Counted from the first letter of the stretch, positions 24,966-36,196 are shown. The stretch is DNA of 64,000 nucleotides from Parabacteroides hominis (GCF_014287585.1 NZ_JACOOJ010000015.1:1-64000); one strand, 5' to 3'. Numbers and translations are program-made. The notes: generated by a model not told the origin, from the sequence alone.

Positions 24966-26081
24966 ATGAAGACTGCTATTAAAATAGGGATTATGGGATT
25001 GTCCATCGTCCTGCTTGCCGGGTGTAAAGAGAAAAGTCACCAGACGGAGATGCCGGCCCCTTCCATCAGTGTAGCGACGCCGGTCGTGCGAGACATCACG
25101 CTCACAAAAGACTATCCGGGCTATTTGAGTTCCGACCGCATGGTCAACCTGGTAGCGCGCGTGAACGGATATCTGCAATCCTCGCAACTCGTGCCGGGCG
25201 CAAAAGTAAAGAAAGGCGACCTGATATTCGTGATCGAACCGGAAGTGTACCAAAATAATGTCACCCAGGCGGAAGCCGCGCTAAACACGGCAAAGGCCCA
25301 GGTCGAATATGCCCGCAGCAACTACGAACGCATGAAAGAAGCAGCCAAAAGCGGGGCTGTCAGCCAAATACAGGTCTTGCAGGCCGAATCGACCGCAGCG
25401 GAAATGGAGGCATCCGTGCATAATGCCGAAGCTGCTTTGAAAACAGCCCGGACCAACCTGGGCTATTGCTACATCCGGGCTCCCTACGACGGGCGTGTCA
25501 CCCGTGCAAGCTATGATGTGGGCAACTATATCAACGGCGCTGTCCAACCCGTCACATTGGCTACATTATACAAAGACGACATCATGTACGCCAACTTCAA
25601 TATCGAAGACAACCAGTTCATGCGGATGAAAATGATTGCCGCCCAGAACGATCCGAACGTCAAGATGCCTACCCATGTTTCCATACGCCTCGGACAGGAC
25701 GGACGGCAAAGTTATACCGGGACACTCGACTACCTCTCTCCCAACGTCGACCTGTCGACCGGTACGCTGAACGTCCGCGCCAATCTCGAAAATAAAGACG
25801 GCGAATTGAAAAGCGGGCTGTATGTTACAATCACCTTGCCCTACAGCGAACAGAAAGACGCTGTCCTCGTGCGCGACGCCTCTATCGGGACCGACCAGTT
25901 GGGAAAATTCCTGTATATAGTGAACGACTCGAATATCGTACGATACCGCCATATCGAACCCGGACAGTTGGTGGACGATACGCTCCGGCAGGTCATCAGC
26001 GGTATCCGCCCCGACGAACGGTATGTGACAACCGCCCTGCTGAAAGTCAGAGACGGTATGAGTATTAAGCCTATAAAATAA
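24966..26081 (+). CDS. RND efflux periplasmic adaptor, pump 1
   Basis: 371 residues, lipoprotein (LSIVLLAGCKEK). HlyD/AcrA-type order: lipoyl half-motif (LVARVNGYLQSSQLVPGAKV), a coiled-coil hairpin (about 95-165, AEAALNTAKAQVEYARSNYE), the second lipoyl half (IRAPYDGRVTRASYDVGNYI), a beta-barrel and a membrane-proximal domain. It bridges permease and outer channel. 33 bases after the channel gene and 6 bases before the permease. Confidence 0.92.
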   Translation: MKTAIKIGIMGLSIVLLAGCKEKSHQTEMPAPSISVATPVVRDITLTKDYPGYLSSDRMVNLVARVNGYLQSSQLVPGAKVKKGDLIFVIEPEVYQNNVTQAEAALNTAKAQVEYARSNYERMKEAAKSGAVSQIQVLQAESTAAEMEASVHNAEAALKTARTNLGYCYIRAPYDGRVTRASYDVGNYINGAVQPVTLATLYKDDIMYANFNIEDNQFMRMKMIAAQNDPNVKMPTHVSIRLGQDGRQSYTGTLDYLSPNVDLSTGTLNVRANLENKDGELKSGLYVTITLPYSEQKDAVLVRDASIGTDQLGKFLYIVNDSNIVRYRHIEPGQLVDDTLRQVISGIRPDERYVTTALLKVRDGMSIKPIK

Positions 26082-26087
26082 AAAGCT

Positions 26088-29000
26088 ATGGTAAAATTCT
26101 TCATAAACAGACCGATATTCGCTACCGTCCTCGCCCTGATCCTGGTGGTAGCCGGATTGGTCACGCTACACATACTTCCCATCGCGCAATATCCGGAAAT
26201 CACGCCGCCGACCGTACAGGTATCGGCTTTCTACCCAGGTGCGGATGCGGAAACAGTAGCGCAGACCGTAGGATTGCCCATCGAACAACAGGTAAACGGT
26301 GTAGATGGAATGCTTTATATGAGTTCCAATTCATCCAGTTCCGGAGCCTATTCACTAACCATCACGTTCGCTGTCGGTACGGATATCGACATGGCGACCG
26401 TCATGGTGCAGAACCGTGTCAGCATTGCACAAAGCAGTCTGCCGGAAGCCGTGATCGTACAAGGCATCACCACCAAGAAGCAATCGTCCAACATCGTTAT
26501 GATGCTGACGCTAAGCTCCCGTGACTCCACTTACAGCGGGCTGTACCTGAGCAACTACGCCAGCCTCAACATGACGGACGAACTGACGCGTCTGCCGGGT
26601 GTCGGCTCCGTCAGTGTCATGGGAGCCGGAAGCTACAGCATGCGTATATGGCTCGATCCGAACGCCATGCGCATCCGCAACCTCACGCCGGATATGATCT
26701 TCCAGGCGATCTCGACACAGAACACACAGGTTTCGGCCGGTTACGTCGGGCAACCGATAGCCAAAGCCGACAATCCGTTCCAATACACACTGACGGTAAA
26801 AGGCCGTTTGACGACTCCGGAAGAATTCGGGAACATCATCCTCCGTACGGAAGAGGGCGGCAAGATACTCCGCTTGAAAGATGTCGCCCGTATCGAATTA
26901 GGCAGTTCTTCCTACAATGTCACCTCCAAACTGAAAGGACAGCCGAGTGCCGCCATAGCCATTTACCAACTCCCCGGTTCCAATTCGCTGGAAGTGGCCA
27001 AAGGGGTACGGGCCAAAATGGAACAGTTGGCAGACAACCTCCCGGAAGGCGTCGTCTATGATGTGACACTGGACACGACACAGGTAATCAATGCCTCCAT
27101 CGACGAAGTGCTCGTCACTTTCCTGGAGACGACAGCCCTCGTCATACTGGTTATCTTCCTGTTCCTCCAGAATTTCCGTGCCGTTATCATCCCCTGCATC
27201 ACCATCCCCGTCTCCCTGATCGGAACACTGGCGGTCATGTCGGCCTTAGGATTCTCGATCAATACGTTGACCTTGTTCGGGTTGATCCTGGCCATCGCGA
27301 TCGTGGTGGATGATGCGATCGTGGTGGTGGAAAACTCGTCGCGGCTGATGGATACGGGGAAATATACCGCCCGTGAAGCCGTGACCGAAGCTATGGGTGA
27401 AATTGTCGGCCCGATCGTAGGCGTCGTGCTGGTATTGCTGGCGGTCTTTATCCCGACGACCTTCATCAGCGGTATCTCCGGCCAATTATACAAACAATTT
27501 GCCCTGACAATCGCTGCCGCCACCGTCTTAAGCGGGTTCAACTCGCTGACGCTTACGCCGGCCCTGTGCGCCCTGTTCCTGCAAGCGAACAAAGAACCGA
27601 AATTCTTTGTATTCAAAGCCTTCAACAAGGTGTTCGGCAAAACCCAGAAAATATATGACGACATCGTCGGCCGCATGCTGAAGAACCCGTTTGTCACGAT
27701 GGTGATATTCGGGATCATAACGGCCATTGCCATCGTCATGTTTATGCGCTGGCCGACCACTTTCATCCCGGAAGAGGATGACGGTTATTTCCTGATATCC
27801 ACCCAGCTCCCGCCGGCAGCCAGCCTGAACCGTACGGAAGCAGTCGGAAAGCAGATCGACAAGATCCTCGACAGCTATCCTGAAATCAAGACCTATATCG
27901 GAGTAAACGGTTTCTCTATCATGGGTGGCGGCGAACTCTCGAACGCAGGGACCTATTTCGTGATCCTGAAAAACTGGAACGAACGAAAAGGCAAAGAACA
28001 TACCGCCTCGGCTGTCGTAAACCGTTTCAACCGCGAAGCCTACGGCATCCAGGAAGCACAGATATTCGCAATGGTCCCCCCTGCAATCCCCGGATTGGGA
28101 GCTTCGGGAGGCCTGCAACTCCAATTGGAAGACCGTAATAATCTGGGTCCGACGGAGATGCAGCATGCTATCGAAACACTGCAAGCCACGTACCGGAGCA
28201 AGCCGCAATTGCTCAGCCTTTCGAGCATGTACCAAGCCAACGTCCCCCAGTATAACCTGGCTATCGACCGCGACAAGGTGCAATTGCTCGGCCTGCAGCT
28301 CAACCAGGTTTTCGCGACTCTAAGCTACTATATGGGAGCCGCCTATGTAAACGACTTCGTCGAATTCGGGCGTATCTACCAGGTCAAGATCGAAGCCAAC
28401 GACCAGGCTCAAAAGGTTATAGACGACGTGTTGCACCTGAGCCTCGAAAACAATTCCGGCAAAATGGTTCCTTTCTCCGCCTTTACGGAGGTGAAGGAGC
28501 AGTTGGGACTGGATCAGATCAACCTGTATAATATGTATAAGTCGGCATCCATTACCTGCATAACCAATCCGAAATATAGTTCCGGTGAAGCGATCCAGGC
28601 TATGGAAGAGCTCGTCCAGGAGCAGTTAGGCAATAATTTCGGATATGAATGGACATCCGTCGCTTACCAGGAAACGAAAGCCGGCTCGACCACCATGCTC
28701 GTCTTTGCAATGGCCCTTTTGGTTGCCTTCCTGGTTCTCTCCGCCCAGTATGAAAGCTGGACAAGCCCGATCGCCGCCATCATGGGACTTCCGATCGCCT
28801 TGTTAGGAGCCATTTTGGGATGTTTCGTCATGGGTGTCCCGGTCAGCATTTATACGCAAATCGGTATCATCCTGCTGATCGCCCTCTCTGCGAAGAACGG
28901 CATCCTGATTGTCGAATTTGCCCGTGACTACCATAAAGCCGGCAATCCGATACGCGAATCCGCGCTCGAAGCCGGCCATGTCCGTCTGCGCCCGATCCTG

Positions 29001-29210
29001 ATGACTTCATTCGCATTCGTCTTAGGGGTCATGCCTCTGCTGTTTGCAACAGGAGCCGGAGCCGGCAGCCGTCTATCCTTAGGAGCGGCAGTCGTTTTCG
29101 GTATGGCGGTAAACACCATTTTTGCAACGATGTTTATCCCCAGCTTCTACGAGTTGATGCAATTATTCCAGGAAAAGGTATTGGACAAATTCAGCCGGAA
29201 ACAGAAATAA
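26088..29210 (+). CDS. RND efflux permease, HAE1 family, pump 1
   Basis: 1040 residues, full length for an AcrB/MexB-type drug exporter. Start [20 protein letters not shown]; porter domains in two repeats; helix 4 carries the paired acidic residues of proton relay ([12 protein letters not shown]); helix 10 has the partner Lys in [15 protein letters not shown]. The two halves each have the [17 protein letters not shown] docking start. It exports hydrophobic and amphiphilic compounds from inner membrane and periplasm using the proton gradient. Last gene of operon 1, followed by a terminator. Confidence 0.95.
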   Translation: MVKFFINRPIFATVLALILVVAGLVTLHILPIAQYPEITPPTVQVSAFYPGADAETVAQTVGLPIEQQVNGVDGMLYMSSNSSSSGAYSLTITFAVGTDIDMATVMVQNRVSIAQSSLPEAVIVQGITTKKQSSNIVMMLTLSSRDSTYSGLYLSNYASLNMTDELTRLPGVGSVSVMGAGSYSMRIWLDPNAMRIRNLTPDMIFQAISTQNTQVSAGYVGQPIAKADNPFQYTLTVKGRLTTPEEFGNIILRTEEGGKILRLKDVARIELGSSSYNVTSKLKGQPSAAIAIYQLPGSNSLEVAKGVRAKMEQLADNLPEGVVYDVTLDTTQVINASIDEVLVTFLETTALVILVIFLFLQNFRAVIIPCITIPVSLIGTLAVMSALGFSINTLTLFGLILAIAIVVDDAIVVVENSSRLMDTGKYTAREAVTEAMGEIVGPIVGVVLVLLAVFIPTTFISGISGQLYKQFALTIAAATVLSGFNSLTLTPALCALFLQANKEPKFFVFKAFNKVFGKTQKIYDDIVGRMLKNPFVTMVIFGIITAIAIVMFMRWPTTFIPEEDDGYFLISTQLPPAASLNRTEAVGKQIDKILDSYPEIKTYIGVNGFSIMGGGELSNAGTYFVILKNWNERKGKEHTASAVVNRFNREAYGIQEAQIFAMVPPAIPGLGASGGLQLQLEDRNNLGPTEMQHAIETLQATYRSKPQLLSLSSMYQANVPQYNLAIDRDKVQLLGLQLNQVFATLSYYMGAAYVNDFVEFGRIYQVKIEANDQAQKVIDDVLHLSLENNSGKMVPFSAFTEVKEQLGLDQINLYNMYKSASITCITNPKYSSGEAIQAMEELVQEQLGNNFGYEWTSVAYQETKAGSTTMLVFAMALLVAFLVLSAQYESWTSPIAAIMGLPIALLGAILGCFVMGVPVSIYTQIGIILLIALSAKNGILIVEFARDYHKAGNPIRESALEAGHVRLRPILMTSFAFVLGVMPLLFATGAGAGSRLSLGAAVVFGMAVNTIFATMFIPSFYELMQLFQEKVLDKFSRKQK

Positions 29211-29230
29211 ACCGGACACCGACAAGACCA

Positions 29231-29285
29231 AATACACGGGGAGGTATGTCAAAACTCCATATTGACTTTACCTCCCCCCCGTATT
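29231..29285 (+). terminator. Terminator of efflux operon 1
   Basis: The stem ACGGGGAGGTA pairs with TACCTCCCCCCCGT around a 20-base loop. Low U content after it, so moderate strength. Confidence 0.6.
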
Positions 29286-29346
29286 CGTTTATATAGCCGC
29301 ACCCGGCCAATATAGAACAAGTTTATACAGGCATTGAAATTACCTA

Positions 29347-29378
29347 TTTGACAAGTGTTTAAGAACATCTTACTTTTA
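29347..29378 (+). promoter_or_regulatory. Promoter of catalase
   Basis: TTTG (29347-29350), 20 bases, TACTTTTA (29371-29378), leaving a leader of about 85 bases before the start codon. Peroxide control by OxyR is known for Bacteroides catalase; no operator was identified here. Confidence 0.65.
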
Positions 29379-29471
29379 CGGCATAGTCAAAAACAATATC
29401 TGTATGAAAGTAGTTTTATATAAAAAGACAAGATATAATCTGACCGAATTACAGGCTAAAAAAACATCCGT

Positions 29472-30938
29472 ATGAATGACAAAAAACTAACGGCTGCCAA
29501 CGGCCGCCCCGTTGCAGACAATCAGAACACACAGACAGTAGGTCCGCGTGGACAGGTCTTATTGCAAGACCCGTGGTTAATTGAAAAGCTTGCCCACTTC
29601 GACAGGGAGGTTATCCCTGAAAGACGAATGCACGCTAAAGGTTCCGGTGCTTACGGCACATTTACCGTTACGCACGACATCTCCCGGTACACAAAAGCCG
29701 CTATATTCAGCGAAGTAGGCAAAAAGACAGACTGTTTTGTCCGCTTCTCCACCGTAGCCGGCGAACGGGGGGCTGCCGATGCCGAACGCGATATTCGTGG
29801 CTTTGCCATGAAATTTTATACAGAAGAAGGCAACTGGGATTTAGTAGGAAACAATACCCCTGTATTCTTCCTCCGCGATCCGTTAAAGTTCCCCGACCTT
29901 AATCACGCCATCAAACGCGATCCGAAGACAAACATGCGCAGCGCCAACAACAACTGGGATTTCTGGACACTTCTTCCCGAAGCCTTGCACCAGATCACCA
30001 TCACCATGAGCCCGCGCGGTATTCCCTATTCCTATCGTCACATGCACGGATTCGGGAGCCATACCTACAGCTTCATCAATGCCGATAACGAGCGTATCTG
30101 GGTGAAATTCCATCTGAGAACGATGCAGGGAATCAAAAACCTGACCGACCAGGAAGCCGAAGCGATCATTGCCAAAGACCGCGAATCGCACCAGCGCGAC
30201 CTTTTCGAAAGCATCGAAAAAGGCGACTTCCCGAAATGGAAGTTCCAAATCCAATTGATGACAGTCGAAGAGGCAAACAGCTATCGCATCAATCCATTCG
30301 ATTTGACAAAGGTATGGCCGCACGGCGATTTCCCGTTGATGGACGTGGGGGTTCTGGAGCTGAACCGCAATCCGGAAAACTATTTTGCCGAAGTCGAACA
30401 AGCCGCCTTCAACCCGATGAATATCGTAGACGGCATAGGGTTCTCTCCTGACAAGATGCTGCAAGGCCGACTCTTCTCATACGGAGATGCACAACGTTAC
30501 CGCTTGGGAGTCAACCTGGAGCAGATCCCGGTAAACAAACCGCGTTGCCCGTTCCATGCTTATCATCGCGACGGAGCCATGCGTGTAGACGGAAACTACG
30601 GTGCAACCAAAGGATACGAACCTAACAGTTACGGCGAATGGAAAGACACGCCCGAAAACAAGGAGCCGCCCTATCCCGCCAACGGTCCTATCTACAACTA
30701 TAACGAGCGCGAATATGACGATGATTACTACAGCCAGCCCGGTGCCCTGTTCCGCCTGATGCCTGCCGACGAACAACAATTGCTGTTCGAAAACACCGCC
30801 CGCCAGATCGGAGGAGCCGAGTTGTTCATCCAGCAACGTCACGTACGCAATTGCTATAAGGCAGATCCGGCTTATGGCAAAGGTATCGCCGATGCATTGG
30901 GAATCAGCCTCGAAGATGCGTTGAAGGAAACCAGATAA
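29472..30938 (+). CDS. katA: Haem catalase KatA
   Basis: 488 residues, small-subunit clade 3 length. Distal His54 in [14 protein letters not shown], the distal Asn in [15 protein letters not shown] (about 127-128), and the proximal haem Tyr in [21 protein letters not shown] sequence. NADPH-site residues are typical too. It converts hydrogen peroxide to water and oxygen in the cytosol and supports survival of this anaerobe in air. Monocistronic, with own promoter and a terminator shared with fmt. Confidence 0.96.
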   Translation: MNDKKLTAANGRPVADNQNTQTVGPRGQVLLQDPWLIEKLAHFDREVIPERRMHAKGSGAYGTFTVTHDISRYTKAAIFSEVGKKTDCFVRFSTVAGERGAADAERDIRGFAMKFYTEEGNWDLVGNNTPVFFLRDPLKFPDLNHAIKRDPKTNMRSANNNWDFWTLLPEALHQITITMSPRGIPYSYRHMHGFGSHTYSFINADNERIWVKFHLRTMQGIKNLTDQEAEAIIAKDRESHQRDLFESIEKGDFPKWKFQIQLMTVEEANSYRINPFDLTKVWPHGDFPLMDVGVLELNRNPENYFAEVEQAAFNPMNIVDGIGFSPDKMLQGRLFSYGDAQRYRLGVNLEQIPVNKPRCPFHAYHRDGAMRVDGNYGATKGYEPNSYGEWKDTPENKEPPYPANGPIYNYNEREYDDDYYSQPGALFRLMPADEQQLLFENTARQIGGAELFIQQRHVRNCYKADPAYGKGIADALGISLEDALKETR

Positions 30939-30956
30939 ATAAAAATATCTACCAAG

Positions 30957-30993
30957 TAAAAAGGATTGCCTCATCGGGGACAATCCTTTTTTT
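30957..30993. terminator. Bidirectional terminator
   Basis: AAAAAGGATTG (30958-30968) pairs with CAATCCTTTTT (30981-30991), between convergent katA and fmt. Confidence 0.85.
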
Positions 30994-30994
30994 A

Positions 30995-31969
30995 TTAATC
31001 TACTTTATATTCTCCTATCTGCTTGAAACCGTTCAGGAAGTCCGTAACCGGTAAACGTTTCTTACCTGCCAACTGAACCGACAGCAGGCGCAGATAGCCG
31101 TCTTCTACCGCTACATCCATATAGTTCTTCGTGTCTGTCATAATCGTTCCGACAGGGTGATTATGTGCGGCAGGATGTTTTTCTGCCTGGTAGACCTTCA
31201 ATACGGTGCGCACGCCCTCCGGAGAAACGATTTCGGTCCAGGCTGCCGGATAGGGAGACAGGCCGCGGATGAAGTCATAAATCTTTTTCACCGGCTGATG
31301 CCAGTCGATACGGCAAGTTTCTTTGAAAATCTTCGGGGCGGGACGGAGTTCGGAAGGATCTTTATAGAATTCTTCCTGAGGGACGGCATCTGTTTTTCCT
31401 TCCAACAGCAAATCGACGGTTTCCAACACCAACCCGGCTCCCATTGTCATCAGGGAGTCATGGACAACGCCCACATCATCCGTATCGGCAATAGGCAGAT
31501 GCTTCTGGCGGATGATCTTGCCTGTGTCGATCTCGTGGGCCAGGAAGAAGGTAGTCGCACCGGTTTCCGTATCTCCGTTGATCACCGCCCAGTTGATAGG
31601 CGCAGCTCCCCTGTATTGGGGAAGCAAAGAGGCATGGAGGTTAAACGTTCCTAAGCGAGGCATATTCCAGACAATCTCCGGCAGCATGCGGAAAGCGACG
31701 ACGATCTGCAAATCCGCCTTCAAAGCACGCAGATCGGAAAGAAAAGCCTCATCTTTCAATTTTTCGGGCTGGAGCACCGGCAATCCTTTCGACAGGGCAT
31801 ATTGCTTGACGGGGCTTGCCTGCAAGACACTGCCATGACGACCGACCGGCTTGTCCGGCATCGTTATCACCCCTACTATATTATATCCGCCCTCAACCAG
31901 GGCGCGCAGGCTCTCCACTGCAAAATCGGGAGTACCCATATAAACGATTCGTAAATCTTCTTTCTTCAT
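30995..31969 (-). CDS. fmt: Methionyl-tRNA formyltransferase
   Basis: 324 residues. Start motif RIVYMGTPDFAVESL; formyl-transfer core NLHASLLPQYRGAAPINWAV with its Asn and His; the catalytic Asp in AHEIDTGKI; and the C-terminal OB domain (about 205-320, IYDFIRGLSPYPAAWTE). It formylates initiator Met-tRNA using 10-formyltetrahydrofolate. Last gene of the tsaC-sugar transferase-CLC-fmt operon, 3 bases after the CLC stop. Confidence 0.96.
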   Translation of the reverse strand: MKKEDLRIVYMGTPDFAVESLRALVEGGYNIVGVITMPDKPVGRHGSVLQASPVKQYALSKGLPVLQPEKLKDEAFLSDLRALKADLQIVVAFRMLPEIVWNMPRLGTFNLHASLLPQYRGAAPINWAVINGDTETGATTFFLAHEIDTGKIIRQKHLPIADTDDVGVVHDSLMTMGAGLVLETVDLLLEGKTDAVPQEEFYKDPSELRPAPKIFKETCRIDWHQPVKKIYDFIRGLSPYPAAWTEIVSPEGVRTVLKVYQAEKHPAAHNHPVGTIMTDTKNYMDVAVEDGYLRLLSVQLAGKKRLPVTDFLNGFKQIGEYKVD

Positions 31970-31972
31970 TTT

Positions 31973-33760
31973 TTAATCTCCTGAAAAGTTTTCAACCAGC
32001 ACTTCGCGGTATGAATTAAATATCTTCGATTTGGACATAAAGCCGATATATCGTCCTTCCTCGTCTACGACCGGCAGGTTCCAGGCTTTCGTATCGTCAA
32101 AGATACGCATGATCTGCTCCATCGGCGTCCCTACCTGAATCTTGGCAGGCGCCGAGACCATAAACTTGGATACATGGAACCGGTTGTATAACTCTGGGCG
32201 GAACATGATGTTCCGGATATTGTCCAACTGAACAAGCCCTAACAGGATTCCCCGTTCGTCGATAACCGGGAACGTGTTCCGTCCGCTCTTGGCAATCACC
32301 TTCACCATATCTCCCAAGGACATTTCGGGAGAGACGGTCAGGAAATCACGCTCGATCACACTGTCGGTATTCAGCAACGTCAGCACGGCACGGTCCTTAT
32401 GATGGGTGAGCAACTCGCCTTTCTGGGCCAGGCGCATCGAATAGATGCTGTGCGGAAGAAACATCTTGATCGTGATATAGGAGCTCACAGATACGATCAT
32501 CAGCGGAAGGAAAAGGGCGTATCCGCCGGTCAGCTCGGCAATCAGGAAGACACCCGTCAGCGGCGCATGCATGACGCCGGACATGATTCCCGCCATTCCT
32601 AATAAGGCGAAGTTCTTCTCCGACAGATACATCGTAAAGGGGAAATAGTTGGACGCATGAGCAAACACGAACCCGGCGATACATCCTAAATACAAACTGG
32701 GAGCAAATATACCGCCGCAACCGCCGCCTGCATTCGTCGCGCTCGAAGCAAAGACCTTAAACAGGAGGATCAGCGTAAGGAATATCTGCAATCCCCAATA
32801 GGTTTCGTTCAGGCCGTAGAACATGCTCTTATCCATTATATGGGAGAACTGCCCGTTCAACAAAGACGAAATCGTGTCGTAACCTTCACCGTAGAGCGGC
32901 GGGAATATGAAGATCAGCACACTCAACATGATCCCCCCGACCACGAATTTCTTCCAGTAATTATTCAAATTCCGGTACATCCCTTCGATCCGGTTCATAA
33001 CCTTAGTAAAGTAAAGAGACACCAAGCCGCAAAAGACACCTAACAGCAGCACATAGGGAATACGCTCGATCACAAACACTTCGGTCTGAGAAAAGGGGAA
33101 CATCGCTTCCGTACCTGTAAAGATATAGGAAACAGTAGCCGCCGTCACCGAAGTGATAAGCAAAGGCAAAACCGATGTCATTGTCAAGTCCAGCAACAAG
33201 ACTTCCACCACAAACACCACCCCGGCAATCGGAGCTTTGAAAATACCGGAAATCGCGCCGGCCGCCCCACAGCCGACCAACAGCATCAGGGTCTTTTGCT
33301 CCATGCGGAACAGGCGGCCTAAGTTGGAACCGATCGCCGCCCCCGTCAACACGATAGGAGCCTCCGCCCCGACCGATCCGCCGAAGCCGATGGTGACGGA
33401 ACTGGCTACAATGGAAGTCCAGGTATTATGAGGCTTGATACGGCTCTTCCGTTGGGAAATGGCATAGAGTATCTTCGTTACCCCGTGGCTGATATCATCC
33501 CGTACGATATATTTTACAAACAAACCGGCAAGCAAAATACCGATCACCGGATAGAGCAGATACAGGTAATTCGCCCCATCCTGATTGAAATTGCCTGTCA
33601 GAAGATGTTGTATAAAGTGGATGATCGACTTCAGGATAATAGCTGCCGCTGCCGTACAGATACCCACCAGAAAGCTAACGATCAATATGAAATGCTTCTC
33701 TTTTATATGCCTGTCCCGCCATAGCAGGAGCCGATAGAAAAATTGAAAATTATCCTTCAT
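31973..33760 (-). CDS. CLC-family chloride channel/transporter with CBS pair
   Basis: About 595 residues from the Met at 33760 (the frame opens at 33769). About 11 membrane helices carry the CLC selectivity motifs, including the gating-glutamate region GGSVGAEAPIVLTGA and GGIFAPSLYLG. Two CBS domains follow (about 455-590: RDFLTVSPEMSLGDMVKVI and ...VVDEEGRYIGFMSKS), which usually bind adenine nucleotides and tune gating. It moves chloride, perhaps in exchange for protons, across the inner membrane. Confidence 0.92.
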   Translation of the reverse strand: MKDNFQFFYRLLLWRDRHIKEKHFILIVSFLVGICTAAAAIILKSIIHFIQHLLTGNFNQDGANYLYLLYPVIGILLAGLFVKYIVRDDISHGVTKILYAISQRKSRIKPHNTWTSIVASSVTIGFGGSVGAEAPIVLTGAAIGSNLGRLFRMEQKTLMLLVGCGAAGAISGIFKAPIAGVVFVVEVLLLDLTMTSVLPLLITSVTAATVSYIFTGTEAMFPFSQTEVFVIERIPYVLLLGVFCGLVSLYFTKVMNRIEGMYRNLNNYWKKFVVGGIMLSVLIFIFPPLYGEGYDTISSLLNGQFSHIMDKSMFYGLNETYWGLQIFLTLILLFKVFASSATNAGGGCGGIFAPSLYLGCIAGFVFAHASNYFPFTMYLSEKNFALLGMAGIMSGVMHAPLTGVFLIAELTGGYALFLPLMIVSVSSYITIKMFLPHSIYSMRLAQKGELLTHHKDRAVLTLLNTDSVIERDFLTVSPEMSLGDMVKVIAKSGRNTFPVIDERGILLGLVQLDNIRNIMFRPELYNRFHVSKFMVSAPAKIQVGTPMEQIMRIFDDTKAWNLPVVDEEGRYIGFMSKSKIFNSYREVLVENFSGD

Positions 33761-33774
33761 AATCAACAACCCCT

Positions 33775-33808
33775 ATTTTTTAATTCTTAATTCTTAATTT
33801 TTAATTCC
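33775..33808 (-). repeat. A/T-only intercistronic element
   Basis: TTTTTTAATTCTTAATTCTT followed by AATTTTTAATT, between the sugar transferase and CLC genes. Confidence 0.6.
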
Positions 33809-35209
33809 TCAAATGCCTTTACCAGTAATTACTGTTTTAACTGTATAGATCAGAATTGTCAGATCCAGTGTCAGCGACATATTTTCGTAATATAATATAT
33901 CATATTCCATACGCTCCACCATTTTGTCCACACTTGCCGCATAGCCGTACTTCACCATCCCCAACGAGGTAATGCCCGGACGGACATTGTGCAACAGATA
34001 GTAGTAGGGAGCCGTTTTCACGATCTCGTCGATAAAATATTTCCGTTCGGGGCGCGGTCCGACCAGCGACATATCCCCTTTCAGCACGTTCCAGAACTGC
34101 GGCAATTCGTCCAACCGGTATTTCCGCATGATACGTCCGAACGGCGTTACACGCAGGTCGTCTTCCGACGAAAGCGACGGGCCGTTCTCTTCGGCATTGA
34201 CATACATGGTGCGGAACTTGTACATCCAAAACGGCTGTCCGAGATAACCGATCCGCTCCTGGCGGAAAAACACGGGTCCCGGAGAATCCTTCTTCACCCG
34301 CCATGCGATATAGGCGAATAAGGGAGAGAGCAACAGCAGTGCAACGACAGAACAGACCTTGTCCAGAAAAAGCTTTATGTTCTGTTCGGCCGGTGAAAAG
34401 TTGTTATCCGTCACATCGACCAACGGGATTCCCCGTATCGTCCGAAGCTGTATTTTCGAAAGCATATTGAACCGGTCCGCCAACACCTTTATCGGACGTT
34501 TATACCGGTAGAGCGAATAGAGGATTCCTAAAAGCGCCTTATTATTCTTCGACTCGACAGCTAAAACGATTTCATCCACATTCTCTTTTTCCATCAAGAC
34601 CGGAATATCTTCCACCGTCCCCAGCACCTGATTCCGGTCGGCCTTGACCGGCGTCCTCTCGTCTTCCGAGACAAAGCCGCAAATATCATAGCCCAGGCGA
34701 TACAAATCGTGGGCGATGCGGACAGCCTTCCCTCCCGCACCGATAATCAGCACCTTCATCGCCCACTCCCGGTTCTTTATCTTCCTCATCCCGCTTTGCG
34801 TAATCAGCAGACGCGGGATATAGGTTATGAAAAACTGCAATCCGAACATTCCGAAGAACAGTTTATAATAGATATCGATCGAACGGGGAATATCGTCGAG
34901 CAGCAATGCAAAAAAGACGAAAACCGTCCCGATCAGCACGGTAATGAATGTCGAGAAAAGTTCGGTGAGGCGGGACTTCCCGAACGGCTTGTTATAATAT
35001 CCCGAAAAATAATAAAGCACCAGCCAGAAAAGAGGAATGACTACCTGGCCGCCAAGCACACCCGGATATTGCAAATAATCAAGCAGACTATCTGCCCCCT
35101 CATCGATGGCGAACACCTCATAGCGAAGGATATTGAATAGCAACCACGCTACCGAAGCCGATATAAAATCCGATAATATGTATTTTCCAGCCTGCTTGCT
35201 CTTCTTCAT
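33809..35209 (-). CDS. Undecaprenyl-phosphate sugar phosphotransferase (polyprenyl glycosylphosphotransferase)
   Basis: 466 residues. Four N-terminal membrane helices (about 10-125), a CoA-binding-like Rossmann domain (KVLIIGAGGKAVRIAHDLYR), one more helix (about 285-310), and the C-terminal bacterial sugar transferase domain: GPVFFRQERIGYLGQPFWMY, KFRTMYVNA, RKYRLDELPQFWNVLKGDMS and LVGPRPER. WcaJ/WbaP-type enzymes start capsule or O-antigen repeat units by moving a sugar phosphate to undecaprenyl phosphate. Here it is separated from any capsule cluster and sits in a translation-linked operon. Confidence 0.92.
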   Translation of the reverse strand: MKKSKQAGKYILSDFISASVAWLLFNILRYEVFAIDEGADSLLDYLQYPGVLGGQVVIPLFWLVLYYFSGYYNKPFGKSRLTELFSTFITVLIGTVFVFFALLLDDIPRSIDIYYKLFFGMFGLQFFITYIPRLLITQSGMRKIKNREWAMKVLIIGAGGKAVRIAHDLYRLGYDICGFVSEDERTPVKADRNQVLGTVEDIPVLMEKENVDEIVLAVESKNNKALLGILYSLYRYKRPIKVLADRFNMLSKIQLRTIRGIPLVDVTDNNFSPAEQNIKLFLDKVCSVVALLLLSPLFAYIAWRVKKDSPGPVFFRQERIGYLGQPFWMYKFRTMYVNAEENGPSLSSEDDLRVTPFGRIMRKYRLDELPQFWNVLKGDMSLVGPRPERKYFIDEIVKTAPYYYLLHNVRPGITSLGMVKYGYAASVDKMVERMEYDILYYENMSLTLDLTILIYTVKTVITGKGI

Positions 35210-35211
35210 TT

Positions 35212-35772
35212 TTATCTGATTACCTGGATAACGCCACCGTCTCCTAATTTGATGATATTGGAAGGCTTGGCCTTGCTCATATCATCCTGGCGATATTTCA
35301 CAATATAATCGACCCCGTTCTTAATACTGTCCGACACCTCGCTGAAATTACCCGGAGAAGGCTCGCCGCTCACGTTCGCAGAGGTGGAAACCAACGGCCT
35401 GCGGAAACGTTCGCACAGTTTACGGGAAAACTCTTCGTTCGTCACCCGGATGCCGACACTTCCGTCTTCACCTAAGAGATTGCTCGCCAGATTCTTTGCA
35501 TGAGGATAGATAATCGTAAGCGGTTTATCGGCCACTTCGATCAGGTCCCAGGCTATATCGGGCATATCCGACACGTACATGCTCAGTTTTGCCGAACTGT
35601 CGGTCAATACCAGCATAGCCTTATTGTCCGTTCTCTTCTTCAACTCGTACACTTTTTGTACGGCTTTCTCGTTGGTTGCATCGCAACCAATTCCCCAGAT
35701 CGTATCTGTAGGATAGAGTATTATGCCTCCCGCCTGCATAATTTCGCAGGCTTTTTGAATATCTTCCGTCAT
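35212..35772 (-). CDS. tsaC: Threonylcarbamoyl-AMP synthase (TsaC/YrdC/Sua5)
   Basis: 186 residues, the short single-domain form. YrdC hallmarks: GGIILYPTDTIWGIGCDATN, ELKKRTDNKAML, PLTIIYPHA, SVGIRVTNEEF and PLVSTSANVSGEPSP. It makes the threonylcarbamoyl-AMP used for t6A at position 37 of ANN-decoding tRNAs. First gene of the operon, 2 bases before the sugar transferase start. Confidence 0.95.
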   Translation of the reverse strand: MTEDIQKACEIMQAGGIILYPTDTIWGIGCDATNEKAVQKVYELKKRTDNKAMLVLTDSSAKLSMYVSDMPDIAWDLIEVADKPLTIIYPHAKNLASNLLGEDGSVGIRVTNEEFSRKLCERFRRPLVSTSANVSGEPSPGNFSEVSDSIKNGVDYIVKYRQDDMSKAKPSNIIKLGDGGVIQVIR

Positions 35773-35791
35773 TGTTTTTTAAATAATGTCA

Positions 35792-35799
35792 CAAATGTA
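35792..35799 (-). promoter_or_regulatory. -7 box of the tsaC operon
   Basis: TACATTTG on the minus strand, 20 bases before the tsaC start. No clear -33. Confidence 0.5.
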
Positions 35800-36101
35800 C
35801 AAATCATTCGCGGACTTGGAAAGCGGTTTGGACTTTTTTCAAACAGTTTCCAAGAATCGCCACTCCCGGAATCTGCCATTTTGCTTCCTCCAAACAGGCA
35901 AAACGCTTCTTTTTATTATGTTAAAAAATATTACCCGCTATATTAATTCATAGAACATGGGGTACTAATCCGATTTACACGGGGGGGTAGTGACATTTTG
36001 ATATATCCGGAAAACAGCCGGAGAGCGGTTTGAAAAAATTAAAACAGCTTCTAATTAATAAAAAAGCAAGCCGCCGAACAGAAATATCCATTTATATTAT
36101 C
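35800..36101. other. Intergenic stretch without genes
   Basis: Between divergent tsaC and recJ. No frame with coding character; a seven-G run occurs near 35982. Nothing further identified. Confidence 0.5.
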
Positions 36102-36109
36102 TAACTTTA
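36102..36109 (+). promoter_or_regulatory. -7 box of recJ-recQ
   Basis: TAACTTTA about 88 bases before the recJ start; no clear -33. Confidence 0.4.
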
Positions 36110-36196
36110 CGGATTCAAATATATTGGAGGTTTTATCACTATAAACACGCATATCCGATATATCAGAGACGAAAAAAAAGAAAAAAACAATATATA

